From Zizania palustris (Eukaryota; Streptophyta; Magnoliopsida; Poales; Poaceae): DNA of 64,000 nucleotides. Numbering within the stretch: the first letter of the stretch is position 1; the number at the start of each line of letters is the position of its first letter. Shown here piece by piece: positions 46,301 through 55,900 of the stretch. Made by a program: the position numbers and the translations under genes. The stretch lies in NCBI GenBank assembly GCA_019279435.1, contig JAAALK010000289.1:46937164-47001163 (forward strand), read 5' to 3'. A model generated the notes under the pieces. That model was given only the letters and a program-made list of their open reading frames with translations. It was not told the origin of the DNA and made no database searches.

Positions 46301-49300
46301 ACTGCCTTTGCTTCGACTCGCACGCGATCAATCTCACGTCAGCTAGCATCGTTAGCCTCGTTTGGGACGGACGCAACATCTTCGGCTAGCCAACCCCAAC
46401 GGAGGACACTCTCCCCAGTTGAGATGCAGTCCCGTCGTGAGCAAGGCCTCTGCTTCAACTGTGATGGGAAGTTCGTGCTAGGCCATCGACGACAATGCAA
46501 GCATCTATTCGTTATGGAAGTCGACTCCAATGGTGACGACGAGCTATCCGATGAGGCACCAGACGACCCAGCCATCTCGCTGTCAACTCTGACTGTTATC
46601 ACACCACAGATGGGGTGGACCATGATGGTCTATGCCCACATCAGCAGTGTGCAGCTTGTGGCTATGTTGGATTCCGGTTCAACCCACAACTTCATCACTA
46701 ATTCCATGGCAACCTGTGCTAGCCTCATCATCACACCATGCTCAGTAGTCCACATCACAATACGCCTCACACCTTGATTGCCTCCCACTCCCATTACTCC
46801 CATTGGATGGTTATGATATCGTTCTCTAAGTGCAGTGGCTAGGCTCCCTAGGGCCTCTCGTTTGGGATTTTAGCAAGATTACAATGTCATCTGTCCATTT
46901 CGACTACCGGTCACCTGGCACGACCAACTTGCGCAAAGCACACCTACCAGGACACTAGCTTGCAACATTGATGATCTGCTTCCTGCACTCCTTGACAAGT
47001 TCACGCTTCCACCGCATCCATCTGAAGGCCAACACAAATGTCGTGGCAGTCCGTCCGTACAGGTATGCCATGGTACGAAAATATGAAATTGAGTGCCAAT
47101 GTTGTACTATGCTAGAACAGGGGCTCATCCGTCCAAGCGACTCGTCCTTTTCTACCCTAGTCCTTCTCGTTCGCAAGAAGGATGACTCGTGGTGGTGGTG
47201 CATCGACTACCATGCCCTTAGCACAACCACGATCAAGGACAAGTTTCCCATTCCGGTGGTCGATAGGTTGCTTGATGAACTCTGAGATGCACGATACTTA
47301 TCCAAGCTTGACTTGCGCTTGGGTACCACCAAGTGCTCATGCACCCCGATGACATCTCAAAAACGACATTCCATACTCACGAAGGTCTTTTTGAGTTTCT
47401 CGTAATGCCCTTTGGTCTCACGAATGCCCTAACATTTCAAGCTCTAATGAATGAGGTGAGAGGATAAGTCTATGTGTGTGTATGTGTGTTTTGGCATGAC
47501 ATGTTGTTTGGCATGACATGTGTGATGTCCATGTGTGGACAAGTTTGTAGTTTTAGCACCTTTAACATTTTTTGCTTTAACATCTTAGACTAGCATCTTT
47601 GCTTTAGCATCTTATACTAGCATCTAGCATCTTGGGCTACATGGCTAGCCTATAAATATGTATCCCCAACCATTCGGGTTGGCATGACATTTGAGTGAGT
47701 TGAATGAGAAGAAAATTGCCCCAACTCTGAGTGTCATCCCTACCAATGCGAGTGTTCTCTCTAACAATTGGTATCAGAGCTGTATGATTCTGTGACCTTT
47801 CCAATCCCCTCCGCGATTCTCTCCAACGGAGACGCCCATCTCCTTGTTCATCTTCCTCCCTTGCCGGTCCACCAAAAACCAACGACTCGACGAGCACCAC
47901 CCACACTCCGAGCAACAACTCGATAGTAGCGGCTTCCTCCCAGTGCAGCAGCAACCCCCACGACCCTTCCACTCTACCGTTGCGCAATGTCCGTAGGAGA
48001 CTCTCTTTGCTCGGTCACCTTGAGCGCACGACGTCGGCAGGAGGCCGAAGTCGTCGCGGTGGAGGAGCGCGACCGGGTGGCAGCAGAGGCTGTGGTAGCG
48101 GCGACTCGGAAGGCGAGGTTGGCGGCGGTAGAACTGGCAGTAGCGAGAGCGGAAGAGGAAGCGACTGTGGTTGCAGCACGTGTTGCGGCGGCAGAGCTCG
48201 AAGCTTTGCGCCACGGTAGCAACAATGACACTGCCTCCGAGGGAGGTAGCCTCGACTTGGAGGCGAGTTACCAAGGAGGGTGAAGGATGAGCGGGTGGCG
48301 CAGTGGGTAGCAGCGCAGCCTCGTGCTCGCGGCGGTAGCCCAAACGGGCCTAGATGCGCCGACAACACTCCGGGAGGATGCACACGCGACAGTCGTGCTC
48401 TTGGCGAACGCGACCCTTAAAGGCGGCGTGGCTCTCCTTCCTCGAACCGGTGCCATGGTCATCGCGGCTTCCAGACCATCGTCAAGGACGCTGGTGCTGG
48501 TGGTGGATGGCCCACCCTCACCAAGACCAACTACACCGAGTGGTCCGTGATTATGAGGGTGAAGTTCCAAGTGCGGCACATGTGGGAGGCAGTCATATAC
48601 GACAACATCAACTACGATGATGATCAACAGGCGCTGGAGGCCCTCGTTGCTGCAATCCCGCTGGAGATGCAGTCTTTGATTGCTTGCAAGCAGACTGCCA
48701 AGGAGGCTTGGGATACTATTGCTGCAGTGCGTATCGGCAGCGATCGCGCCCGCAAGTCTACGTTGTAGGCACTACGCAAGGAGTGGGAGAACCTGGCTTT
48801 CAAACCAGGTGAGGATGTTGATGATTTTGCTCTCCGTCTCAACTCTCAACTGCAGAAGTTGGTGCAGCATGGCGAAGACCTCATCAACGAGGAAAGAGTT
48901 GTTGAGAAGCTCTTTCGCTGCGTTCCCGGGAGATACAAGCAGATCGCTCGCTCGATTGAGTCCTTGATGGACCTCTCCAGGATGTCGATCGAAGAAGCGA
49001 TAGGTCGCTTCAAGGTCGTCGACATCGACGAGCCCCAACCATCTTTAGAGCCGGCCACCACTAGAAGCTCTCTTCACCGAGGAGCAGTGGCTCGCTCGCC
49101 ATCGAGAGCAGAAGAAGGGAGAGGCATCAAGTTCGTCGAATGGCCACAAGCACCAGCCACGCAGGGGGCGCAAGGCCCCCCGGGCGCGTGGAGGCGCTAC
49201 TGGCGACGCCAACGGTGGCCGCCCGTGATGACACTTGTCACAACTGTGGCAAGATCGGCCATTGGGCTAGGGACCACCGATAGGCGAAGCGCGGCGGTCA

Positions 49301-52300
49301 GGCACATGTCGCGCAAGCGCAAGAGGAGCTAGCTCTGTTCCTTATACATGGGAACATTGAGCTGCACTCCCCCCCCCGCGTCGACAGCTGCCGCTCTTCT
49401 CCACGTCGATGAATCGCGCCCACACATCTTCCTAGGCAATGGGTCCAATGATGACAAGATTGACGGTTGGTTCCTCGACACCGGTGCCACCCATCACATG
49501 ACCTGGCGGCGGGACCACTTCTCCAACCTAGATTCCAGCGTGCGAGGCTCCGTCAAGTTTGGGGACGCCTCCGCCGTGAAGATAAGGGGCGTCGGCTCTG
49601 TCATCTTCACCGCAAAGACCGGTGAGCATCGGTTGCTCACCGGTGTCTACTACATCCCCGAGCTGAGGAACTCCATCATCAGCCTTAGCCAACTGGATGA
49701 GAATGGCTCGCGCGTGGAGATCGAGCATGGGGTGCTGCTTATTTGGGATCATCAGCACCAACTTGTCGCTAAGGCAACGGTTATGCAATTGCTCAATTTC
49801 ACCAAGTCATTCGTCATCGAGTGCGACGTGTCCAGCCATGGCATTGAGGCAGTTCTTTACCAAGGCATCGACGCAATCACTTATTTCAGTCGTCTGATTC
49901 CCTTACGAATGGGAGCTAATCGGGCTGGTGTAGGCCATCCGTCATTGGTGACCTTATGTGTGGGTCGTCCCTTCGTCGTCCGCACATCTCACTATAGCTT
50001 GAAGCACCTCCTCGATCAATGTCTATCCACGATTTCGTGGCATCACTGGGTTAGCAAATTACTCTAATTCAACTTCGAGGTGGAGTACAAAATGGGTTGT
50101 TCCAACATCGTGGCCGACACTTTATCGTGCCACGACATGAAGTATTCGCCATCTCTACAACATGTTGCGGCAAGAGTTCGGACAGGAAAACAAGATTTAG
50201 GCTTTACGCTCCCGCATCGTCAACGACAAGCAACCAAGTCCGTGGGCGATCATTGATGGCATGATCACCTTTCACAGTTGTGTCTACATGTCGGCATCAT
50301 CTCCAACACTGCCGATCATATTGCATGCGGCCCATGACGTCGACCATGAGGGTGTTCAGAAAACGCTGCATCGACTACGGGCTGATTTCCACATTCCCAA
50401 TGCTCGTGCAATAGTTCAATTATTCGTGTGGGCCTATGTGGTATGTCAGTGGAACAAGGTCGACCTCTTGCAGCCCTTACATGTGTTGTCGTCAATTTGG
50501 TTCGACATTGCCATGGCCGATCATATTACATCATCGTTTAGGGTGGTCTTTGGTCATGACCTGCCTAGTCTGCACCGAGTAGATCATGGGACAACCAAGC
50601 TTCCGGCTGTGGACCACTTGCTCAATGAACGAGACGAGTTCATGGCTAAGATTCAGGACTGACTAGAGCAATCCCAGAAGCACTACAAGTATCACTACAA
50701 CAATGACCATTGGAACATAGAGTTCAAAGTGGGTGACCATTGGAACAACGACGCTATCTCACCATGGGTGCAGTAAGCTCGAGCCGAAATACTCTGGGTC
50801 GTTCCAAGTGCTGCAGCATGTCGGAGATGTCACAAACAAGCTTCAGTTGCTGGCTTCCTCCCGAATTCATGATGTCTCTTCCATGTCGATCTCCTGAAAC
50901 ACTTTGTAGGTACCACGCTGATGACTACGCCAGCACTACCGCCTCTCCATCATGGTCGCGCTTGTCAACAGCCAGCCAAGGTCATAAAGTCTTGTCAGGC
51001 CAAAGATCGTTTGGAGCTACTGGTGCAGTGAGAGAATTTGCTGACATCTAAGGCCATGTGGGTTCCACACGATGAGTTCGTCAAGGTGTTTCCCACGTTC
51101 CAGCTCAAGGATGAGCTGCTTCTCAACGGAGGGGAAGATGTCATGTTGAGTCGCACTTATGGCTAGTGCAAAGGCTGCCACATATGCCTAGGCCCAGCCC
51201 GTGGCAGCCTAGCCTATGGCACCCCCATGTGGCCCATAAGCAGTCTAGGTTAATTAGAGTCTTGTTAGTTTACTTTTTCAATTGCAGTTAGAGTCGGTTT
51301 GTTCTAAAAATAAAAAGGACACCTACTTTATATAAAAGGATCCACAGCTTATAATTAGGCAATCAAGAAATAAAATAGTTTTGTCACAAACCCTAACCTT
51401 AGCCACTAGCCCTAGGTGCTGGCCCCCAATGTGTTTTGCCTTTCGGTGTCAGGGAGACATGGGACAACAACATCCTGATCTTTCCATCAGCCCTACACAA
51501 CACCCGTGACACCTATCCCTTGCTTAACAACATTTTTTAATTTCCTCTTGCAAATTATCAAATACAGTGAATGACAATTTCTTAGTGCTATAACTACCTT
51601 GCTTCGATTATTTCAGATTCTTCAGACACTCTCCGTTCAAGGTGCTGGTAGCGCTGGTTCATCAGCACCAGCTGATCTTAGCAGTAGTGGAGTTTCAAGA
51701 GCTATGATCAAAGAGCGGTCTGTAATGTAGCATCTTGTTTGTTCCGTGTTTTTGAATAATAAGAAACAACAGAAATCACAACAGTTTGTTCTCCTCTTGC
51801 TAGAGTTAAGTCATTCAATACACAATTTGAAGAGCTTCATTCTAAGCAATCTCAATGGACTATACCCGATCAAGAATTGCGAGAATCTTTGAGGCTTGCT
51901 GTTGCTGAAGTTCTATTGCCAGCCTATCGGTCATTTGTCAAACGTTTTGGGTATGTTAAAAAGCATTTTTTTCTTGATGTTCTTAGGCTTTCCTTCCATT
52001 CTTCTATGCCAGTTGACTAGTTACAGGCTAACAGGTGATAATGAGATTTTTGAATGTTGCAATGCATCCACCATCATCTATGGGAGGATCCAATCATCAC
52101 TAGCTCTGGCTGCTTGTCTTTGTTTTTTCTTTTCATTTCTGCCCTTTATTGTGTGCATGAACGAACTTGATGATAGAATGGCTACCTGTCTGTCTTTTTC
52201 CTCTCCATTTCTGACTTTTATTTCTGTGCATCAGCCCATTGCAATTTATCATGCTACTCGTGGTTTTATTATATGACTTTACTACACTTTTGACTTTCAG

Positions 52301-52418
52301 AAATCTCGTTGAACATGGAAAGAACCCAAATAAGTACATCAGATACTCCCCTGAGCATGTAGATCAGTTGCTGGGTGAGTTTTTTGAAGGACAACAATTT
52401 GGTGAGCAAAAGCGATGA
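28326..52418 (+). CDS. EXO70A1: exocyst complex component EXO70, A clade (644 aa, 12 exons)
   Basis: Exons: 28326-28493, 28588-28683, 29261-29466, 29595-29834, 30032-30170, 30242-30454, 30708-30913, 31365-31565, 41326-41425, 51617-51717, 51804-51950, 52301-52418. All introns are GT-AG and phases agree, giving 1,935 nt, close to the family's usual 630-650 aa. The N-terminal helical part contains ILGSFDHRLSALEAAMRPTQ (residues 37-56). The Exo70 C-terminal domain (about 270-625) shows KLGVEKLSKDDVQRMQWE, GNWTQFMRIA, KRSPEKLFVLLDMYEVMHEL, DGTVHPLTSYVINYVKFLF, LQNNLDGKSKQYKDPALTYI, NNIHYMVRSVRR and ESLRLAVAEVLLPAYRSFVK. In this family EXO70 tethers secretory vesicles to the plasma membrane through phosphoinositide binding by its C-terminus; it acts in polar exocytosis and wall deposition. 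Introns 8 and 9 are swollen by transposons. Which A-clade paralogue (A1, A2, A3) it is cannot be settled here. Confidence 0.95.
28989..29057 (+). repeat. 26-bp tandem repeat in EXO70A intron 2
   Basis: Two perfect 26-bp units starting AATTTCTGTAGCACTG plus a partial third copy of 17 bp. Confidence 0.9.
31846..32041 (-). repeat. LTR of E1 (left)
   Basis: 196-bp AT-rich LTR, starts TGGTAGGAACAG and ends CACATAACA on the plus strand; pairs with 36704-36897. Confidence 0.88.
32510..34208 (-). pseudogene. gypsy gag-protease remnant of E2
   Basis: Minus-strand gag starts MSLASRVGSGSDEG with a coiled-coil N-terminus, then KLEFPKFDGAGDPLLWLNRC and YAAFHLLDDAQLWYHRL (33650-34208), typical of gypsy gag. 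After a break near 33540-33640 the second part contains SCRDPSIIEAQQVQLFTMGL, a modified knuckle CFHCDNLFTQGHKQVC and an aspartic protease with LLDSVSTHNVID, where the family has LLDSGSTHNFI, so the catalytic Gly after Ser is replaced by Val. It ends in a pol-terminal fragment close to the 3' LTR. Inactive. Confidence 0.85.
33920..34560 (-). repeat. direct duplication of E2 primer-site/gag start
   Basis: The segments of about 320 bp at 33920-34246 and 34255-34575 are near-identical and in tandem, each with the gag N-terminus, primer site and the LTR edge TGTCACGGGTCGGAC. The inner copy is followed by only about 15 bp of LTR. Confidence 0.85.
35199..35948. mobile_element. 750-bp TIR element nested in E1, GC-rich interior
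   Basis: Inverted ends CCATAGTCACAGGG and (reverse-complemented right end) CCATAGTAACAACG, followed by further inverted GATCCACG blocks, are flanked by TGCAGA (35193-35198 and 35949-35954). The interior 35210-35590 is strongly GC-rich, unlike its surroundings, and may be captured sequence. The superfamily is unclear. Confidence 0.7.
36704..36897 (-). repeat. LTR of E1 (right)
   Basis: 194-bp partner of 31846-32041, beginning TGGTAGAAGTAAG and ending AAATAACA. Confidence 0.88.
37039..37438 (+). repeat. 27-bp minisatellite, 14 full units plus a partial, in LTR1 of E3
   Basis: The unit is GATTAGGTTAGGAGTCCAAT plus TAGATCA. Units 1-6 carry GGAGTCC and the later units AGAGTCC, so the array consists of two homogeneous blocks. 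The same place in LTR2 (39121-39170) has about two degenerate units. Confidence 0.95.
39356..41037 (-). mobile_element. E4: severely deleted gypsy-like element nested in LTR2 of E3
   Basis: The left LTR 39356-39985 begins TGTCACCGG and ends CATGACA; the right LTR, about 40546-41037, lacks its first about 60 bp, so the primer-site end (CTGATACC, near 40541) joins directly to AAGAGGTAGATGG. A purine tract lies at 39988-40003 on minus. The interior keeps only a pol end (HLEDELVFKGG) and a gag N-terminus (DDMLKTIMQRLDAIEEKLQS). Flanks TAGCC and CAACC are not a clean TSD. Confidence 0.8.
41878..42226 (+). repeat. 5' LTR of intron-9 gypsy
   Basis: TG...CA, TATA box at 41981-41987, primer site directly downstream. 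Confidence 0.88.
42489..45864 (-). mobile_element. hAT DNA transposon (3,376 bp) nested in gypsy gag
   Basis: Terminal inverted repeats CAGTGGCGGCTCCA and (right end reverse-complemented) CAGTGGCGGCTCTA differ at one base. A perfect 8-bp TSD AGCCCATC (42481-42488 and 45865-45872) is diagnostic for hAT. The minus strand carries a broken transposase gene; a strongly GC-rich block (45240-45720) lies upstream of it as promoter/leader. Confidence 0.95.
42690..45084 (-). pseudogene. hAT transposase (TTF/MYM-type zinc finger), broken
   Basis: The minus-strand product starts MKRNRGITSFFRKNEAK at 45084. It has the TTF-type region RHFSFVWFQKYNWLEYSVAK followed by CMVCYLF (44690-44780), a DUF4371-like middle with EIGDDYFAILADE and CSDLSHKEQLALCLRYV (44130-44210), YYIHCFAHQLQLVLVSIA and RPSDTRWSSHF (43650-43900), and the C-terminal hAT dimerisation block VYLLLKLVLILPVATASVER (near 42850). 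Lesions: a stop near 44491, several breaks in 43943-44260, a break near 43130, and a 1-base insertion after ATASVERVF (near 42836) that shifts the remaining family block SALSLVKNKLR out of frame. Such transposases cut hAT ends and make 8-bp TSDs; this copy is inactive. Confidence 0.88.
45880..47456 (+). pseudogene. gypsy gag, protease and N-terminal RT of the intron-9 element
   Basis: The gag tail after the hAT reads FHLLDNAQLWCYRYERDN and FDFVDDFYKQFLWLACWYDS with frame changes. From 46283, RREQGLCFNCDGKFVLGHRR forms the zinc knuckle, then the protease LDSGSTHNFITN (46665-46705). RT begins as RYAMVRKYEIE, CCTMLEQGLIRPSDSSFS and VLLVRKKDDSWWWCIDY (47060-47210), then YHQVLMHPDDISKTTF and TFQALMNE near 47430-47450 after frameshifts. 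At that point the copia insertion begins. RT palm residues (YVDD-like) are missing. Confidence 0.85.
47457..49770 (+). mobile_element. truncated copia element inserted in the gypsy RT region
   Basis: After the gypsy codons for TFQALMNE the sequence changes to a copia LTR-like stretch (about 47457-47766) with TATA box CTATAAATATG (near 47650), ending CTCTCTAACA followed by primer site ATTGGTATCAGAGCTG. Then come a leader and gag (48540-49250: KEAWDTIAAVRIGSDRARKS, ALRLNSQLQKLVQHGEDLIN), a knuckle CHNCGKIGHWARDH (frameshifted) and a protease. Integrase, RT and the 3' LTR are absent, and no TSD can be defined. The right border near 49770 is a deletion junction. Confidence 0.8.
48547..49332 (+). 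pseudogene. copia gag (UBN2 type) with stop and frameshift
   Basis: VKFQVRHMWEAVIYDN to ARKSTL, TAG at about 48766-48768, then in the same gag ALRKEWENLAFKPGEDVDDF and VVEKLFRCVPGRYKQIA. The zinc knuckle at about 49235-49275 is only in a neighbouring frame. No functional gag can be made. Confidence 0.8.
49348..50067 (+). pseudogene. chimeric ORF: copia protease fused in frame to gypsy RNase H
   Basis: A 239-codon open frame. The first part is copia: WFLDTGATHHMTWRRDHFSN (protease) and YYIPELRNSIISLSQLDENG, LLIWDHQHQLVAK (pre-integrase). After about residue 140 it is gypsy: LLNFTKSFVIECDVSSHGIE, AVLYQGIDAITYFSR, FVVRTSHYSLKHLLDQCLST (RNase H region). The switch near 49770 lies at the right edge of the inserted copia, so a deletion removed the copia 3' part and the gypsy RT palm and happened to keep frame. 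No start context or function is claimed. Confidence 0.85.
50068..51135 (+). pseudogene. gypsy integrase remnant
   Basis: FEVEYKMGCSNIVADTLS continues the RNase H end. An H2C2-type zinc region follows: ILHAAHDVDHEGVQKTLHRL and FVWAYVVCQWNKVD (50320-50460). The catalytic core is deleted between IWFDIA (near 50505) and a late block VVFGHDLPSLHRVD (50548-50590). Chromatin-binding-side remnants FKVGDHW, VDLLKHFVG and FQLKDELLLNGGEDVM precede the 3' LTR. Several stops. Confidence 0.8.
51139..51511 (+). repeat. 3' LTR of intron-9 gypsy
   Basis: 373 bp, TGTCATGTTGAG to CACCCGTGACA; followed by TSD CCTAT. It has about 70 bp (near 51240-51315) with no counterpart in LTR1, and LTR1 has segments missing here, so the pair has diverged by indels. 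Confidence 0.88.
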
Positions 52419-52708
52419 GCATTGTGTCTGGAAAAAGGGAATAAGCACTGCTAGTAAGTTTTACCGGACAACTTCCAACATGAAATTCTACAGAAGCAAC
52501 TGTTCTTTGCCTCCATCACATATATATGATACTGAGCTACTTAAATAGTGTAACTATAACTCCATATAATGCAACTCTGGCACGATCCCATTTTCTTTCA
52601 TTATACTGGATAGTGGATATCCTTCCATGTTACGGTAGAGACTATTTTTTCTTTTATCAGTTTGTCTCTGTGTGGCTATGAGGTTTGCTCTATTTTACTA
52701 TGTTGATA

Positions 52709-52714
52709 AATAAA
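52709..52714 (+). terminator. candidate poly(A) signal of EXO70A
   Basis: AATAAA 291 bp after the stop; the copia element begins only 46 bp further on. Confidence 0.5.
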
Positions 52715-52760
52715 CAAACTGAAAGAAACCAGTCTCCTTGCATATAAGTGGTGTATGGTT

Positions 52761-52913
52761 TGTACTTGAGTAAAGTGAATTAAAAATATCCAGTGCAGCA
52801 CATTCAACAGAGTATAAGGAGAGAGATATACAAAGGGGAGAAGAGAGGACCGTGCAGTTCGAACTCACACACACAGTTCAGACTGCATAGACTACACACA
52901 ATTATACTTAACA
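52761..52913 (-). repeat. 3' LTR (left) of the downstream copia
   Basis: 153 bp with GAGTAAAGTGAATT and ACACAATTATACTTAACA blocks shared with 57477-57628. Confidence 0.9.
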
Positions 52914-55900
52914 CCCCTTCAAACTTAAGGTGGATCTAACACATTGAGTTTGAGTAAGTGAAGTTGATGTTGTGCTAGTTTTGGTGAAAAAATCCGTAAC
53001 TTGTAACTCGGATGTCACATACTGGAGCTCAATAGTTTTTTGATGACAATGAGATCTAATGGAGACATCAACTCCAATATGTTTGGTAAGCTCATGCTTC
53101 ATATGATTATTGACAATCTATATGGCTCCTATGTTGTCACTAAAGAAGAGGTGTAGGTTCATTATAGGAGACTCTAAAATCAGCCAATAGCCATCGTAGC
53201 CACACAATCTTAGAAATAGTAGTAGCAAGTGCACAAAGTTTTGTTTTTGTACTGGACTGAGAGATTGACTTGTTTCTTGGACTTCCACACAAGAGGAGAG
53301 GAACCAAGAAAAATAAAGTAGCCAGTAAGAAGAATAAAGTAGCCAGTGACAGAGCAATGATCTATCGGATCACTTGCCAAAGTAGAGTCTGAATATGCAT
53401 AAAGCTTAAGTGGACTATCATGAGAGTAAAATAAGCTCTAAGCCGATGTCCCCCTTAAGTATCGCAGCATACGAAGTAAATGTGCAAAATGAGTAGTATA
53501 AGCACTCACAAAATGACTCAAAATATGGACGTCATGAGCAATATATAACCGGGTAACAGTGAGATAAACTAAGTTGCCTACAATGTGCCTATATTGAGAG
53601 GGATCATCAAGAGGTGTGCCATTGGAAGAATGAAGATGCAAATAAAGGTCCATAGGTGTGGCAATAGTTCGATCATCAATAATACTCGAATAAGCAATTA
53701 AATCATGTACATATTTGGACTGAGATATGTAATATCCCCTTGTAGTATGAAGCACTTGAATTCCCAAGAAATAACTAAGGGGACCTAAATTAGTCATTAA
53801 AAACTCTTTGTGAAATTGATCTTTTACCTTAGAAGCATGCTCAACATCATCACCTGTGATCAACGGCGGGTTAATTTATTCTGTGCCACTACAATTTTCA
53901 CGGTTTGCCAATATGCCATCGATGTGTCACTAACAGATGAGAGCCACCACAATCACTGATAGTGGCATGTAGGCATTTTTTGAAAAATATAATGGCATGT
54001 GAGTAATTTTCCTATCAGCATATCGTCCACATATAGAATAAGCAAAGTACGTCCATGTGGAGAGAGATTAATGAATAAAGTTGGATCATGTTCACTAGGA
54101 ATAAAGCCAACATTGTGGATCACAGAGACAAACCGCTCAAACTAGGCACAGGGAGCTTGTTTGAGACCATATAATGCACGGCGAAGACGAAAAATATGTC
54201 CAAAGGGCACATCCATACCTAGAGGTGGCTGCATATAAACAATCTCATATAAATCACCATGTAGAAAAGCATTTAGACATCCATGTAAGAAATAGTCCAA
54301 GAACAGCTAGTAGCCACAACAATCAATGTACGAACATTGGTTATGTGAGCAACAGGGGCAAATGTCTCATCATAATCAAGGTCTTGAGTCGACTGAAAAC
54401 CTCTGGCAACAAGACGAGCCTTATATCGCTCAATTGAACCATCTGACTTGGTATTAACCTTAACACCCACTTGCATGTAATAGGTACCACATGAGATGGT
54501 AACGGAACAATATTCCAAGTATGAGTGTGATCAAGAGCAGCAAATTCTTCAAACATAGCATGTTGCCATTCTAGAATGGTAGAGGCTTCCTGATATGTGG
54601 ATGGCTCATGAAGCACAGTAGTCTCACGAGAAAGAACCAACCTAGAAGGAGGCTTAAGAGTGGTTGGAGACTCATCAGAAATAGTGTTTGTCTCACTAGA
54701 AATAAGAACATCAGAAGAATCAATGATAGGTGGAGTTAGTGGAGGTGGGTCTAAAGAACGACGAGTATAAACATGAGTGATATGTGGTTTGGGTGGAAGA
54801 GGAGTGGAAGAACATGGGGATGACTCAGAAAAAGTGAGAGGAACTAATGGTGGTAGGAGAGTGATCACTAGAGAAAATAGGAGAAAAAAGATAAGAATGA
54901 TGTGGATTTTGTGGGAGAATAGGATCACTTTGTGGAAGGATTATAAAAGAAAGGATGATCCTCAATAAAGGTAACATCACGTGAGATACAGATGTGATGA
55001 GAGGAAGGATCGTAACAATGATCATAGTTAGCAGCTTTCCCAAAAAGGATCTCACTAGGACATTTGCCAGTAAGTTTGGATGATTGATGAGATAAGCAGC
55101 AGTGGAAATAGCTTCACCCCAAAAATGAGAGGGAACAAAGGATGCAATCAAAAGTGTGCGAGCTGTTTCAATGAGATGGCAATGTTTATATTCAGCCACA
55201 CCATTTTGATCATGAGCACCGAGGCAAGAAAGTTGTGGCAGAGTGCCATTAGAGGTCAAAAACTGACGAAAGGAATGAGACAAGTACTCACCACCGGAAT
55301 TAGAACAAAAAACTTTGCTGGGACTAGAAAACTGAGTATGAACCATACAATTGAAAAACCGATAAATGGAGAGCAATTAAGAACGATGTTTCATAAAATA
55401 AATCCAAGTGTATCAAGAGTAATCATCAATGAAAATGATATAATGCTTATGACCACCTTTTATAGCAAAAGGAGCGGGTCTCCATACATCTGAATGAATG
55501 AGATCAAAAATTCTAGTAGAATGTGAAGCACCGGAGGAATAAGGAAGCTAAATTTATTTTCCAAGCTTACACCACTTACAATGAAAGCTAGACTCAACAA
55601 AGACTTGGTCTAAACAACCTTCATTAATTAAGGTGGATAAATGAGACCCACAAAGTGTCCAAGACGATGATGTCATTGAGCAAAAGATGTAGTAGAGGCA
55701 GCGGAGGACACATATGCGGTGGTAGTGGTAGAAGATGGAATACGAAGGTTATCCAAAACATAGAGGCTAGGAATACCTCTATGGTTATGGTCAGTCCCAA
55801 TCACAACCCCGCTACAACGATCATGAATGAAACACGATGAATCATCAAACCTAACAAAACAATTATGGTTAGTGACTTGACCTAAGGAAAGGAAATTCAT

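Larger units (their letters stand above)
41878..51511 (+). mobile_element. Ty3/gypsy retrotransposon in intron 9 with two nested insertions
   Basis: LTR1 41878-42226 (349 bp) and LTR2 51139-51511 (373 bp) start TGTCATGT and end TGACA. The TSD CCTAT is at 41873-41877 and 51512-51516. Primer site TTGGTATCAGA begins near 42229; a purine-rich AACGGAGGGGAAGA precedes LTR2. Internal order is gag, protease, RT (partial), RNase H, integrase, i.e. the gypsy order. A hAT (42489-45864) splits gag, a truncated copia (about 47457-49770) replaces the RT palm, and the integrase core is deleted. TATA boxes: TATAAAA at 41981 and 51331. Confidence 0.92.
41426..51616 (+). other. EXO70A intron 9 (10,191 bp)
   Basis: Normal GT donor (GTCAGT) and TTTCAG acceptor. 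One gypsy element with nested hAT and copia occupies 41878-51511; without it the intron would be about 552 bp. The remaining parts (41426-41877, 51517-51616) are AT-rich and hold nothing else. Confidence 0.9.
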
